Assembly: GCF_000152725.1 (NCBI RefSeq) | Contig: NZ_CH724131.1 | Location: forward strand, 786,729 to 850,728 | Reading direction: 5' to 3' | DNA: 64,000 nucleotides | DNA from: Pseudooceanicola batsensis HTCC2597 | Lineage (GTDB): Bacteria; Pseudomonadota; Alphaproteobacteria; Rhodobacterales; Rhodobacteraceae | Shown here: positions 10,055-18,112 of the stretch, piece by piece | Position numbering within the stretch: position 1 is the stretch's first letter | How the letters are laid out: each line of letters starts with the position of its first letter | Notes under the pieces: model-generated | Database searches by the model: none | Told to the model about the DNA's origin: nothing | The model's input: the letters and a program-made list of their open reading frames with translations, nothing else | Translations under genes and position numbers: made by a program

Positions 10055-10887
10055 GACGCCTTTTTCCTCGACCGGCTGGACCGGGTCGATTTGCCCTTGC
10101 TGTCCTTGAGGCTTTTCTTGAGCGCGTCCATCAGGTCGACGACATTCTCGGCCTCGGGCCGGCCTTCCCTGTCACCGACACTGGCGCGCGGGGTCTTCTT
10201 GGATTTCATCTTGCGGTCGATCAGGTCGCGCAATGCGGCGGCATAGTGATCCTCGAAGGCCGAGGCGTCGAAGGGCGCGGTCTTCTTCTCGATCAGCTGG
10301 GTCGCCACATCCAGCAGCTCCTCGTCCGCGGCATCGTCCTCGATCCCCGAAAACAGCGGATCGGCGCTCCGGATGTCCTGCTCGTAATGCAGCGTCTCCA
10401 TCAGCAGCCCGTCGCCGCAGGGGCGGATCGCGCAAAGATATTCCTTGCCGCGCATCGTCAACTGGCCCAGCCCGGCCTTCCCGCTCTTGCGCAGGGCGTC
10501 CCGGACGACCCGATAGGCATCCTCGGCCAGTTCGTCCGTCGGCACCACGTAATAGGGCCGGTCGAACCATATCGGGGCGATTTCGGTGGCATCGACGAAC
10601 TGGACCAGCTCGAAGGTCTTCTTGGTCTCCAGCCGGATCGCGTCGATCTCGTCCTTTTCCAGCAGGATATAATCGCCGTCGTCGGTCTCGTACCCCTTCA
10701 GGATCTCTTCGTTCTCGACCGGGCCGACCCCCTGCACGACCTTCTGGTAGTGCACGGGCTTGCCCGAGGGGCCGTGGATCTGCCTGAACGACACCCTGGA
10801 GCCCGAATTCCGGGCCGAATGGATTTCGATCGGGATCGAGACGAGCGAAAGCCTCAGCTGGCCTTTCCAGATCGCGCGCGATGCCAT
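10051..10887 (-). CDS. ku: Non-homologous end-joining protein Ku
   Basis: 278 residues. The ATG at 10887 (MASRAIWKGQLRLSLVSIPI) is preceded by a strong ACGGAGG site; the frame stays open further upstream but has no Ku homology. The body is a bacterial Ku core: SFRQIH, YQKVVQG, KGYETDDGDYILLEKDEID, then FVDATEIAPIWFDRPYY, RGKEYL and MKSKK near the C-terminus, ending in a basic Lys/Arg/Ser tail (KGKSTRSSRSRKKAS) typical of the DNA- and LigD-interacting extension. Homodimeric Ku binds DNA ends and recruits LigD, encoded immediately downstream with a 4-bp overlap. Confidence 0.96.
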   Translation of the reverse strand: MASRAIWKGQLRLSLVSIPIEIHSARNSGSRVSFRQIHGPSGKPVHYQKVVQGVGPVENEEILKGYETDDGDYILLEKDEIDAIRLETKKTFELVQFVDATEIAPIWFDRPYYVVPTDELAEDAYRVVRDALRKSGKAGLGQLTMRGKEYLCAIRPCGDGLLMETLHYEQDIRSADPLFSGIEDDAADEELLDVATQLIEKKTAPFDASAFEDHYAAALRDLIDRKMKSKKTPRASVGDREGRPEAENVVDLMDALKKSLKDSKGKSTRSSRSRKKAS

Positions 10888-11299
10888 GAGTGCCTCCGTT
10901 CTCGGGACCAGGGACAGAGGCGGATCGTTGCCGCCCACTGGTTGCCAAACCCTTGGCGCGGCAAATTGTTTCAAAACGGCCCATGCAAGGGGTGGCACGT
11001 GGGGCGTTTCGGTCCCCATCCTTTCCCGCACCTGGCGGGCATCGTGGCGCGGGCAGAGACCGCCCAGAGAACGGCGGAAAAGCGCGATCATGCAGACCGG
11101 CGCGGGCACCGTGCGGAAGTGTCAGGCACGCGTCGGCAACGCATCAGGGGCTTCGAGGTGGCGGCACGGCGTCCCGCGAGGCCCGAGGGCTGATATGGTC
11201 CGCGGAGGGGGGCTGCCGGGGATTGCCGGCAAACCGTGCATGATCACGCGGCGACGACCAGGGGCGCAGGCAGGATGTCCGCGCCGCTGTCCGGGATGC
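10888..11299. other. Intergenic region between tRNA-Leu and ku
   Basis: About 410 bp, GC-rich, with no supported gene. It should contain the promoter of the leftward ku-ligD unit and the 3' trailer of the tRNA. I see no convincing hairpin terminator or -35/-10 pair. Confidence 0.5.
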
Positions 11300-11385
11300 T
11301 GGTACCCAAGGTCGGACTCGAACCGACAAGGCCGTTAAGCCGGGGGATTTTGAATCCCCTGCGTCTACCATTCCGCCACTTGGGC
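11300..11385 (-). tRNA. tRNA-Leu (anticodon CAA)
   Basis: On the minus strand the sequence folds as a class II tRNA: acceptor GCCCAAG pairing with CTTGGGT (one terminal G-U), D-arm with TGGTAGACGC, anticodon stem-loop GGGGA-TTCAAAA-TCCCC giving CAA, a long variable arm as expected for leucine, and T-arm GTCGG-TTCGAGT-CCGAC. CCA is encoded at the 3' end. It reads UUG codons. Confidence 0.95.
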
Positions 11386-11516
11386 ATCCGGGAGGGCGGC
11401 GCACCGCCGGTTCGCATCTCTACTGAAACCGGGGCGGCAGGTCCAGCGGAATGCGATGCTTGACCCGGCCCGGCCATCATGTTTCTTGCATCTCGCGAAG
11501 GACAGGAACCCGCCGG

Positions 11517-12092
11517 ATGCGCAAGCTCTATGACTGGACGCTCAGGATGGCGGACCACCACAACGCCCTCTGGGTGCTGGCGCTGGTGTCCTTTGCCGAG
11601 GCGTCGTTCTTTCCCATTCCCCCCGATCTTTTGATGATCCCGATGATCATCGCCCGCCCCTCGCGCGCCTGGCTGATCGCGGGCGTCGCCATGGCGGCCT
11701 CGGTCCTGGGCGGGTTGCTGGGCTACGCCATCGGCGCGCTCGCCTACGAGACCCTGGGCGAGCCGATCCTCATGGCCATGGGCAAGGGCGAAGCGATGGA
11801 GGCCTTCAACGACCGGTTCGTCGATGCGGGGTTCTGGGCCGTGCTCGGCGCCGGCATCACGCCCTTTCCCTACAAGGTGATCACCATCATGGCGGGCTGG
11901 ACCGGGATGTCCCTGGTCACCTTCATGATCACCTCGGTCATCGCCCGCGGGCTGCGTTTCTTCATCGTCGCCGGGCTTCTGTGGCACTTCGGGGCGCCGA
12001 TCCGCGGCTTCATCGAAAAGCGCCTCGGCCTTGTCCTCACGCTGTTTTTCATTGCGCTGCTGGGGGGATTCCTCCTGATACGGTACCTATGA
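11517..12092 (+). CDS. DedA/YqaA-family inner-membrane protein
   Basis: 191 residues. The start MRKLYDWTLRMA is chosen over an upstream in-frame extension that lacks homology; AGGA lies about 10 bases before it. Four or five hydrophobic segments are visible. The motifs are FAEASFFPIPPDLLMIPMII near the N-terminus and GAGITPFPYKVITIMAGWTGM in the middle, the latter matching the 'PxPYK-ITxxxG' re-entrant signature of YqaA/SNARE-associated (DedA-like) proteins. Members are linked to membrane lipid or proton-motive-force homeostasis; the exact substrate is unknown. It overlaps the dsbB start by 4 bp (ATGA), so the two are probably coupled. Confidence 0.9.
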   Translation: MRKLYDWTLRMADHHNALWVLALVSFAEASFFPIPPDLLMIPMIIARPSRAWLIAGVAMAASVLGGLLGYAIGALAYETLGEPILMAMGKGEAMEAFNDRFVDAGFWAVLGAGITPFPYKVITIMAGWTGMSLVTFMITSVIARGLRFFIVAGLLWHFGAPIRGFIEKRLGLVLTLFFIALLGGFLLIRYL

Positions 12093-12550
12093 CCCAGTTC
12101 CGCCTTCTCGTCCTGATCGCCGCCGGAGGATCGCTCGCCCTGCTGCTCGGCGCCTTCGGTTTCCAGCACCTGGGCGATCTGGCCCCGTGCAAGCTCTGCC
12201 TCTGGCAGCGCTGGCCCCATGCCGCCGCCGTCCCGATCGGCGTCGCCGCGCTGGCCCTGGGGTCGCGCGCACTGGCCTGGCTGGGCGCCCTGGCGGCCCT
12301 CTCCACCGCGGGGATCGGCCTCTACCACACCGGCGTCGAACTCGGCTATTGGGAGGGGCCCTCCACCTGCACGGCCTCCGACCCGGGCGACCTTTCGGCC
12401 GATGCCTTCTTCGAGAAGGTGATCAACGCCCCCCTCATCCGCTGCGACGAGGTGGCCTGGTCGATGGCCGGCCTCTCGATGGCCTCCTGGAACGCCGTCA
12501 TCGCCCTCGGGCTGGCCCTGATCTGGATCCGTGCGGCCCGCACGGCCTGA
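12089..12550 (+). CDS. dsbB: Disulfide bond formation protein DsbB
   Basis: 153 residues with four transmembrane segments. The first periplasmic loop has the quinone-coupled CxxC pair in APCKLCLWQRWPH (C34, C37), with the conserved arginine that follows it. The second loop carries C94 (PSTC) and C119 (LIRCDE), the pair that exchanges with DsbA. DsbB reoxidises periplasmic DsbA and passes electrons to quinone. The start overlaps the stop of the preceding membrane protein. Length is slightly below that of E. coli DsbB but normal for alphaproteobacteria. Confidence 0.93.
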   Translation: MTQFRLLVLIAAGGSLALLLGAFGFQHLGDLAPCKLCLWQRWPHAAAVPIGVAALALGSRALAWLGALAALSTAGIGLYHTGVELGYWEGPSTCTASDPGDLSADAFFEKVINAPLIRCDEVAWSMAGLSMASWNAVIALGLALIWIRAARTA

Positions 12551-12599
12551 GCGCCGTGATCGGTCTCCGCATCCCCGGTTCGCGTCCCCGCCCCTTGCT

Positions 12600-12611
12600 G
12601 GAAACGTTTCC
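12600..12611. promoter_or_regulatory. Perfect LacI-type operator palindrome GGAAACGTTTCC
   Basis: A 12-bp perfect palindrome with the central CG and GAAACGTTTC core typical of LacI/PurR-family operators. It lies 170 bp upstream of the MaoC-type hydratase gene and about 1.1 kb from a LacI-family regulator gene, in a 230-bp non-coding gap after dsbB. That this regulator binds here is an inference. Confidence 0.5.
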
Positions 12612-12780
12612 CGCGGGCAGGATGGGACCAGCGCCCGAGACAAGGGGAGATCGGGCTGCCGCGCCCGGCTCCCCGGCCTGACGGCGGCACCTGCGCGGCC
12701 GGTCTCCGGGACACCGGCCGTGCGCCACGAAACCACCGCGAGGCAAGCCGATTGTTTCGCGCAACCGCACGGATGCTGAC

Positions 12781-13641
12781 ATGGCGATACCCGAGAACCT
12801 GACCGAACTGCGCGCCGACCCCGTCACCGCCAGCTGGGGCGACCGCGAGGTCATGCTTTACGCCCTCGGCATCGGCATGGGCGAGGATCCTCTGAACGAG
12901 ACAGAGCTGGCCTTCGTCAACGAGGGTTGGATCACCCCGCGCGAGCCCGCGCTCAGGGTGGTGCCGACCTTCGCCTCGGTCGCGACCTGGGAGGCCCGCC
13001 CGCCCGCGCTGGATCTGAACCGGGTCATGGTGGTGGACGCGCAGCGCGACATCACATTCCACAAGCCCCTGCCCGTCAGCGCCACCGTGACCGCCGCCAG
13101 CCGCTGGGTCGGGGCCTGGGACAAGGGCGACAAGGGCGCGATCCTCGTCCGCGAGACCGAGGTGACGGATCAGTCCGGAGAACCGCTCTACACCCTTCAG
13201 GGCACCACGTTCGCGCGCGGCGACGGCAATTTCGGCGGCCCGGCCACGGGCCAGCCGGAAACCCCCGCCGTGCCCGAGCGCAGCCCCGGCATGTCCGTCG
13301 ACATCCCGGTCCGGCCCGGACAGGCCCTGCTCTACCGCCTCTCGGGCGACCGCAACCCGCTGCATTCCGATCCGGAATTCGCTGCAAGAGCCGGTTTCAA
13401 AGCGCCGATCCTGCACGGCATGTGCACCTACGGAATCACCTGCCGCGCGGTGCTGCAAACCTTCGCCGACTGGGATCCGGCCGCCATCCGGCGCCATGCC
13501 GCGCGGTTTTCCGCGCCTGTCTATCCCGGAGAGACGATTACCGTGGACCTCTGGCGCGAGGGGCGGACAGTGCGGTTCCAGGGCCGTATCGCCAAGCGCG
13601 GCGTGATCTGCGTCAGCAACGGCGTGACGGAGTTGGCGTGA
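12781..13641 (+). CDS. MaoC-family enoyl-CoA hydratase (hydratase 2 type)
   Basis: 286 residues, the double hot-dog architecture of eukaryote-type hydratase 2. The N-terminal half (about 10-150) is the degenerate hot dog (YALGIGMGEDPLNETELAFV, then PTFASVATWE and DITFHKPLPV). The C-terminal half carries the catalytic hydratase-2 motif YRLSGDRNPLHSDPEFA with the Asp/His pair, followed by GFKAPILHGMCTYG. Such enzymes hydrate trans-2-enoyl-CoA to (R)-3-hydroxyacyl-CoA. The ribosome site is weak (only GGATG nearby). A LacI-type palindrome lies upstream, and a LacI-family gene converges from the other side, suggesting local control. The acyl substrate is unknown. Confidence 0.9.
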   Translation: MAIPENLTELRADPVTASWGDREVMLYALGIGMGEDPLNETELAFVNEGWITPREPALRVVPTFASVATWEARPPALDLNRVMVVDAQRDITFHKPLPVSATVTAASRWVGAWDKGDKGAILVRETEVTDQSGEPLYTLQGTTFARGDGNFGGPATGQPETPAVPERSPGMSVDIPVRPGQALLYRLSGDRNPLHSDPEFAARAGFKAPILHGMCTYGITCRAVLQTFADWDPAAIRRHAARFSAPVYPGETITVDLWREGRTVRFQGRIAKRGVICVSNGVTELA

Positions 13642-13693
13642 CCGGCGGACCCTGTCGCGTTGAACAGATCACCATAGACGTCAGATGGTTACA

Positions 13694-14704
13694 TCACGCA
13701 ATTGAACGCCTGCAAGAGGCGCGCTCCATCAGCTGATACCCAAGAACCTTCTCGGAAACCTCTGTCGCCTGCCCCCGTATCCGGGCCAGGACCCGGGCGG
13801 TTATCTCTTCGACCAGCGCCGACCGGTCGAGCCGCAGCGCCGTGATCGGCGGCACGTGTTCCTCGGCCAGGGCGCTGTCCCCGACCGCGATGAGCGAAAT
13901 GTCCTCGGGCACCCGCAGGCGGAGGTTGGCCAGCGCGTTCAGGGTCGAGGGAAGGACATGCGTCCCCTGCACGATCATCGCCGTCGGCCGGTCGTCACAG
14001 GACAGCGCCGCCTGCACCTCGCGGAAGACGGGGGTGTTCGGTGTCTCAGGCTCGACCCGCGCGCCCGGGGTGAGCCCCGCGCCGCGCATCGCGGCATCGA
14101 AGGCGGCATGACGCATCAGCCCGGGCCGCGTGTTCTGATGCGAGAAGACCGGCAGGATCGACCTGTGCCCGAGCTTCGCGAGATGGCCGACCGCCAGGTC
14201 CATCGCCGCGAAATGATCGAAGACCAGCCGGTCGGCCTGGATCGGGATATCCCGGTCCAGCACGAAGATCGGTGCGGGGAACTTTTCCAGCAGCTGCACG
14301 ATCTCGGGATCCTGCTGGTGTCCGGGGGCGATGACGATGGCGTCCATGCCGCGTTCGGCGAAGATCGAGATCGCCTGCTTCTCCCGGTCGAGCTTGCCGG
14401 CGCTGGCCGTGATCAGCGTCACGAACCCTTCGTCCGCGAGCCGGTCCTGGAGCGAATTGAAGAGCCGCGTGTAGAGCGGGTTCTCGAGGTCAGAGAAAAG
14501 GCAGCCGATCAGCCGAGACGACCGCGATCGCAGCGCCCGCGCCGCGGCGTTCGGCTGATACCCCAACTCGCGCGCCGCGCGTTGCACCGCCTCGCGCGTC
14601 TGTTCCATCACGCCGGGCGCTTCATTCATCGCCCGGCTGGCGGTTCCCACCGAAACTCCGGCCTGGCGGGCCACATCGCGAATCGTGATTTTACTGCCGG
14701 ACAC
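13694..14704 (-). CDS. LacI-family transcriptional regulator
   Basis: 336 residues from the GTG at 14704, chosen because GGGGTGA lies 5 bases upstream and it gives the usual short lead into KITIRDVARQAGVS. Upstream ATG codons at 14740 and 14734 are in frame but overlap a possible -10 element (TATGCT). Residues about 6-50 form the LacI helix-turn-helix and hinge (VSVGTASRAMNEAPGV, LGYQPNAAARALRS). The rest is a type I periplasmic-binding-like effector domain (SRLIGCLFSDLENPLYTRLF, DAIVIAPG, FVLDRDIP, GHRSILPV, ISLIAVGDS). It probably represses a sugar or carboxylate catabolic gene; the nearest candidate target is the MaoC-type gene upstream of which a LacI-type palindrome lies. Effector unknown. 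Confidence 0.92.
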   Translation of the reverse strand: MSGSKITIRDVARQAGVSVGTASRAMNEAPGVMEQTREAVQRAARELGYQPNAAARALRSRSSRLIGCLFSDLENPLYTRLFNSLQDRLADEGFVTLITASAGKLDREKQAISIFAERGMDAIVIAPGHQQDPEIVQLLEKFPAPIFVLDRDIPIQADRLVFDHFAAMDLAVGHLAKLGHRSILPVFSHQNTRPGLMRHAAFDAAMRGAGLTPGARVEPETPNTPVFREVQAALSCDDRPTAMIVQGTHVLPSTLNALANLRLRVPEDISLIAVGDSALAEEHVPPITALRLDRSALVEEITARVLARIRGQATEVSEKVLGYQLMERASCRRSIA

Positions 14705-15105
14705 CTGATCACCCCGTTTTCGGCACCCTAGCATAGCCATCAAGAGCCGAGAAGATCCTGTAAACGGTCAACAAAACGCAAAAGCCACACCGGACCGGGC
14801 GGATCGTGACCCAGGTCCGCGCACGCCGTTCGAAACGGTCGTGCAACCGCAATGCCGCCCGCCCCGGATCATCAATCCGGTCCGCAGGCCCCGATTGTGA
14901 GCGCCCGGCCCCGTCCCGCTCCGTCGCAGCGTGGACAATCCCGGCCCTTCCGCCTTTCGGTTTCCACGCTTGTCAGAGCTATTGACAGGACTGCCGGAGG
15001 CGGGGTTTGCTCGCCCTGCGAGTGCGGAAACGGCCCGCATGCAGCACCCATGGCCGTTCCGTCTTCGATACATTGATAGAACAGACATTTTCAGACGAGT
15101 GACCG
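14705..15105. other. Intergenic region between the divergent lacI-type and hlyC-like genes
   Basis: About 400 bp with no supported gene. TGTAAACGGTCAACA at 14759-14773 is an imperfect palindrome resembling a LacI-family site and could be autoregulatory. The 3' part (15060-15105) is AT-richer and must contain the leader of the hlyC-like gene. Confidence 0.45.
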
Positions 15106-15765
15106 ATGACCACAGCCAAGAACAACTCCGCAGAGGCCAGAAACGGCAACGCGACGGCCGCCGGGAAACCGGCCAACGGCGTCAAGCAGAAGGCCGCCGC
15201 CCCGGCCGAGGACGCGCCGCAGCTGGACCCCGAGGTGGCCCGCAAGATCGCCGAGTTGCGCACCACCCTGCGCGAGAACTTCGGCAAGATCGTCATGGTG
15301 ATGATGATGGTGCCGCGCTACCGCGCGCAGATGCTGGCCGATCTCCAGCACATCGTGCTCGACCCGATGCTTCAGGACCGGATCGCCATCGCCTATCCCG
15401 GCAAGAAGGACCAGAGCGGCGAGGCCGACATGGCCGGTTTCGCCATCTGGGCCAGCGTCTCGGAAGAAGTCGACGCCCGTATCCGCGAGCAGATCGCCAA
15501 CGGCGTCTTCCCCGTCCGCCTGAAGAGCGACGAATGGAACAGCGGCAACATCAACTGGCTGCTCGACGTGATCGCCCCCAACCGGTCGACCATCACCACC
15601 GTCATCGCGAATTTCCGACAGGTCGTGAAGGACGGCGAGCTTCACCTCCACCCGCTGATCACCCGGCTGGTGGATGCCGACGTGCTCGAGAAGATGGGCG
15701 CGCGCAAGGCCTCGGAAACCGATGCCGAGGCGGAAACCGGGGCCGAGGCGGCCAGCACGGAATGA
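15106..15765 (+). CDS. HlyC-family toxin-activating lysine-acyltransferase homologue lacking the catalytic histidine
   Basis: 219 residues against about 170 for HlyC. Residues 1-40 are an Ala/Lys/Asn-rich extension and about 200-219 an acidic tail. The core (about 41-196) aligns with HlyC: FGKIVMVMMMVPRYR (59-73) falls without gaps on LGHVSWLWASSPLHR; FAIWASVSEEVDARI on the CSWANLSLENEI segment; and WNSGNINWLLDVIAP (144-158) on the W-SGDR-W-IDWIAP segment. HlyC enzymes transfer fatty acyl groups from acyl carrier protein to lysines of RTX toxins. Aspartate D154 matches the essential Asp92, but the essential His23 position is Tyr72. It may therefore be inactive, use another base, or do a different job. 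It converges on the halogenase gene with 1 bp between the stop codons. The giant RTX gene 2.3 kb away is the obvious candidate partner. Confidence 0.82.
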   Translation: MTTAKNNSAEARNGNATAAGKPANGVKQKAAAPAEDAPQLDPEVARKIAELRTTLRENFGKIVMVMMMVPRYRAQMLADLQHIVLDPMLQDRIAIAYPGKKDQSGEADMAGFAIWASVSEEVDARIREQIANGVFPVRLKSDEWNSGNINWLLDVIAPNRSTITTVIANFRQVVKDGELHLHPLITRLVDADVLEKMGARKASETDAEAETGAEAASTE

Positions 15766-15766
15766 T

Positions 15767-17299
15767 CTAGCCGCCCCCGGCGGGCGCGGCCGTGTCGCGG
15801 CCCGCGCGGGCGACGCGTGCAATATAGGTCTCGTGCAGGTCCAGCGTGTCGACCTGCTGGCGCACCTCGCCGGCGTTCATCGCGATATACCGGGTCAGAT
15901 CGGCGTCGGGCGCGGCATCCACCATCGGATGATATGTCCGCGGCCGCAGCCCCTGCCCCCACATGACCTGCAGCCAGCTGGGAACGTCGAAGAGCTCGGT
16001 ATTGAAGCGGACGATCCGTCCCGAGGCGCGGAAGAGCTCCATCTTGTCCGACAGGCTCTCGGGGATGGCCATGGTCCGGCAGTACCGCCAGAACTCCGTG
16101 TCCTCCCGGTCGGTGGCGTGGTAGTGCAGGATCAGGAAATCGCGGATGGCCTCGTATTCGAAGTCGAGCTGGCGGTTGAACTCCTCCACCAGCGCAGGGT
16201 CGCAGGACCGGTCCGGGAACAAGGCCAGAAGCCGTGCGATCCCCGCCTGAATCAGGTGGATGGACGTCGATTCCAGAGGTTCCAGGAACCCGCTGGACAG
16301 CCCGAGCGCCACGCAGTTCCCGTGCCACATACGCCGGCGTTTTCCGGTCGCGAACCGGAGCAGCCGGGGCTCGGCCAGCGCCTTGCCCGGAAGCGTTCCG
16401 GTCAGGGTGGCGAGAGCCGCCTGCTCGTCCGTGAAGGCGCTGGCAAAGACGTGGCCGTTGCCGGTCCGGTGTTGCAACGGGATCTCCCATTGCCAGCCGG
16501 CCCCGCGCGCGGTGGAACGCGTGAACGGGTCGAGCCGCCCGCGACCTTCCGAGGGCAGCGCAAAGGCGCGGTCGCAGGGCAGCCAGTGCGACCAGTCCTC
16601 GTAGTCGATGCCCAGCGTCTCGCCGATCAGCAGCGCCCGGAACCCGGTGCAGTCGATGAAGAGATCGCCCGCGATCCGGTCCCCCTTCTCCATCTCCAGA
16701 GCCTCGATGAACCCCGTTCCGCCGTTCCGGGTGCAGGACAGCACCTTGCCTTCGCGCCGGGTGACGCCGCGCGCCTCGGCGTAGCGGCGCAGGAACCGCG
16801 CATAGAGCGTGGCGTCGAAATGATAGGCCGAGGCCGGAAGCCGCGCCCCGGCCACGCCGGCCCCCGGGCCGAACCGCCCCTCGCGCGCCGCGACGGCATT
16901 CGGGCTGAACTCCTCGAGGGGCAGCTCTCCGCCCTCGCCCGCGTAACGCAGCCAGTAGTGATGGAACGGCACGAGCCCTATGGCGCGCCCGACCTCGCCG
17001 AAGCCGTGGAAATAGCGCTCGCCCCGACGCCTCCAGTCCACGAACTCGATCCCCAGCTTGATCGTGCCGTTGGTCTCGCGCAGGAATTCCCGCTCGTCGA
17101 TGCCGAGCCCGCTGTTGAAGAGGCGGATCTGCGGGATGGTCGCCTCGCCCACGCCGACGGTGCCGATCTCGTCGGATTCGACCAGCGTGATGGCGACGGT
17201 CCCGCCGAAATACTTCGCAAGGGCCGCCGCAGCCATCCAGCCCGCGGTGCCGCCCCCCGCGATCACCACGCGCATCGGCTTTTGACCAGCGTTTTCCAT
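15767..17299 (-). CDS. Flavin-dependent tryptophan halogenase family protein
   Basis: 510 residues. The N-terminal FADH2-binding motif is VVIAGGGTAGW (11-21). The catalytic lysine that forms the chloramine/bromamine intermediate matches K81 in GTIKLGIEF. The family signature W-x-W-x-I-P is present as GWQWEIP (W269, W271), and the essential glutamate matches E343 in GFLEPLEST. All known catalytic residues are thus in place. These enzymes use FADH2, O2 and halide to halogenate tryptophan or indole-like substrates; the substrate of this clade is generally unknown. The gene is divergent (80 bp) from a DUF6445-like gene, a pairing that I recall from other alphaproteobacteria. No dedicated flavin reductase gene is in the window. 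Confidence 0.92.
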   Translation of the reverse strand: MENAGQKPMRVVIAGGGTAGWMAAAALAKYFGGTVAITLVESDEIGTVGVGEATIPQIRLFNSGLGIDEREFLRETNGTIKLGIEFVDWRRRGERYFHGFGEVGRAIGLVPFHHYWLRYAGEGGELPLEEFSPNAVAAREGRFGPGAGVAGARLPASAYHFDATLYARFLRRYAEARGVTRREGKVLSCTRNGGTGFIEALEMEKGDRIAGDLFIDCTGFRALLIGETLGIDYEDWSHWLPCDRAFALPSEGRGRLDPFTRSTARGAGWQWEIPLQHRTGNGHVFASAFTDEQAALATLTGTLPGKALAEPRLLRFATGKRRRMWHGNCVALGLSSGFLEPLESTSIHLIQAGIARLLALFPDRSCDPALVEEFNRQLDFEYEAIRDFLILHYHATDREDTEFWRYCRTMAIPESLSDKMELFRASGRIVRFNTELFDVPSWLQVMWGQGLRPRTYHPMVDAAPDADLTRYIAMNAGEVRQQVDTLDLHETYIARVARAGRDTAAPAGGG

Positions 17300-17379
17300 G
17301 GCTTCAGGCTAGCACACCCGCGAGGAACCGCCAGAGCCAAGACCTCGCTTTCCGCGACAGGCTGTATCAGACTTCCGCC

Positions 17380-18093
17380 ATGTCGGACTATACCGCGAAT
17401 CGCGCGCCCGGGATCCGGGTCATGCCGGTCGGCCGATCGGGCGAACCGGTCCTCGTCATCGACGACGTCCTGACCGACCCCGACCGCCTCGTCGCCGCCG
17501 CGTGCCGAGAAACCTCCTGGAACGAACTGCCGCCGGGCGGATACCCCGGTCGCCGTGCCGGGTTGCCGGAGGACTATGTACGGACGATACTCCGGCGCAT
17601 CGACCCGGTGATCCGGCAGCACCTCTTCGACACGCCGCAAAGGCTCGACCGGTTCGAATGCGCCTTCTCGCTCGTCACGCAGAAGCCGTCCACGCTCCAG
17701 GGGCTTCAGCGCATCCCGCATATCGACATCGCGAGACCCGGGCGGGTGGCCATTCTGCACTACCTCTGCGCCCCCGCCTTCGGCGGCACCGCGTTCTTCC
17801 GCCAGAGTTCGACGGGCTTCGAACAGATCGGCCCCGACGAAAGGGTCCGGTACCTCGACGCGCGCCGGCGCGACCTTGCCGCGCTCGGCGAGGAGGATCG
17901 CTATCCGGGTGAACGCACGCCCGGCTACGAGCGCACCGGCTTTGTCGAGGCGCGGTTCAACCGGATCGCCGTCTATCGCAGTTTCACCCTGCACAGCGGC
18001 ATCGTCGAGGACGCCGCCCTTCTGTCCGAAGACCCGGCCTGGGGTCGGCTTACCGCGAACTTCTTTGTGGATTACCTGCCGCGCGACGGGTGA
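17380..18093 (+). CDS. DUF6445-like putative 2-oxoglutarate/Fe(II)-type oxygenase
   Basis: 237 residues. The core looks like a double-stranded beta-helix oxygenase: an H-x-D motif in RIPHIDIARPGRVA (H114, D116), LHYLC, GGTAFFRQSSTGFE, and a distal histidine in YRSFTLHSGIVED (H205), followed by RLTANFFVDY. This matches proteins annotated as DUF6445 and found beside tryptophan halogenases. Fe(II) binding is inferred from the HxD...H pattern; no activity is known to me. It is divergent from the halogenase (80-bp shared promoter region) and converges on the giant RTX gene with 19 bp between stops. It probably acts in the same pathway as the halogenase. Confidence 0.75.
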   Translation: MSDYTANRAPGIRVMPVGRSGEPVLVIDDVLTDPDRLVAAACRETSWNELPPGGYPGRRAGLPEDYVRTILRRIDPVIRQHLFDTPQRLDRFECAFSLVTQKPSTLQGLQRIPHIDIARPGRVAILHYLCAPAFGGTAFFRQSSTGFEQIGPDERVRYLDARRRDLAALGEEDRYPGERTPGYERTGFVEARFNRIAVYRSFTLHSGIVEDAALLSEDPAWGRLTANFFVDYLPRDG

Positions 18094-18112
18094 TCCCCGC
18101 CGCACGCGCCCA

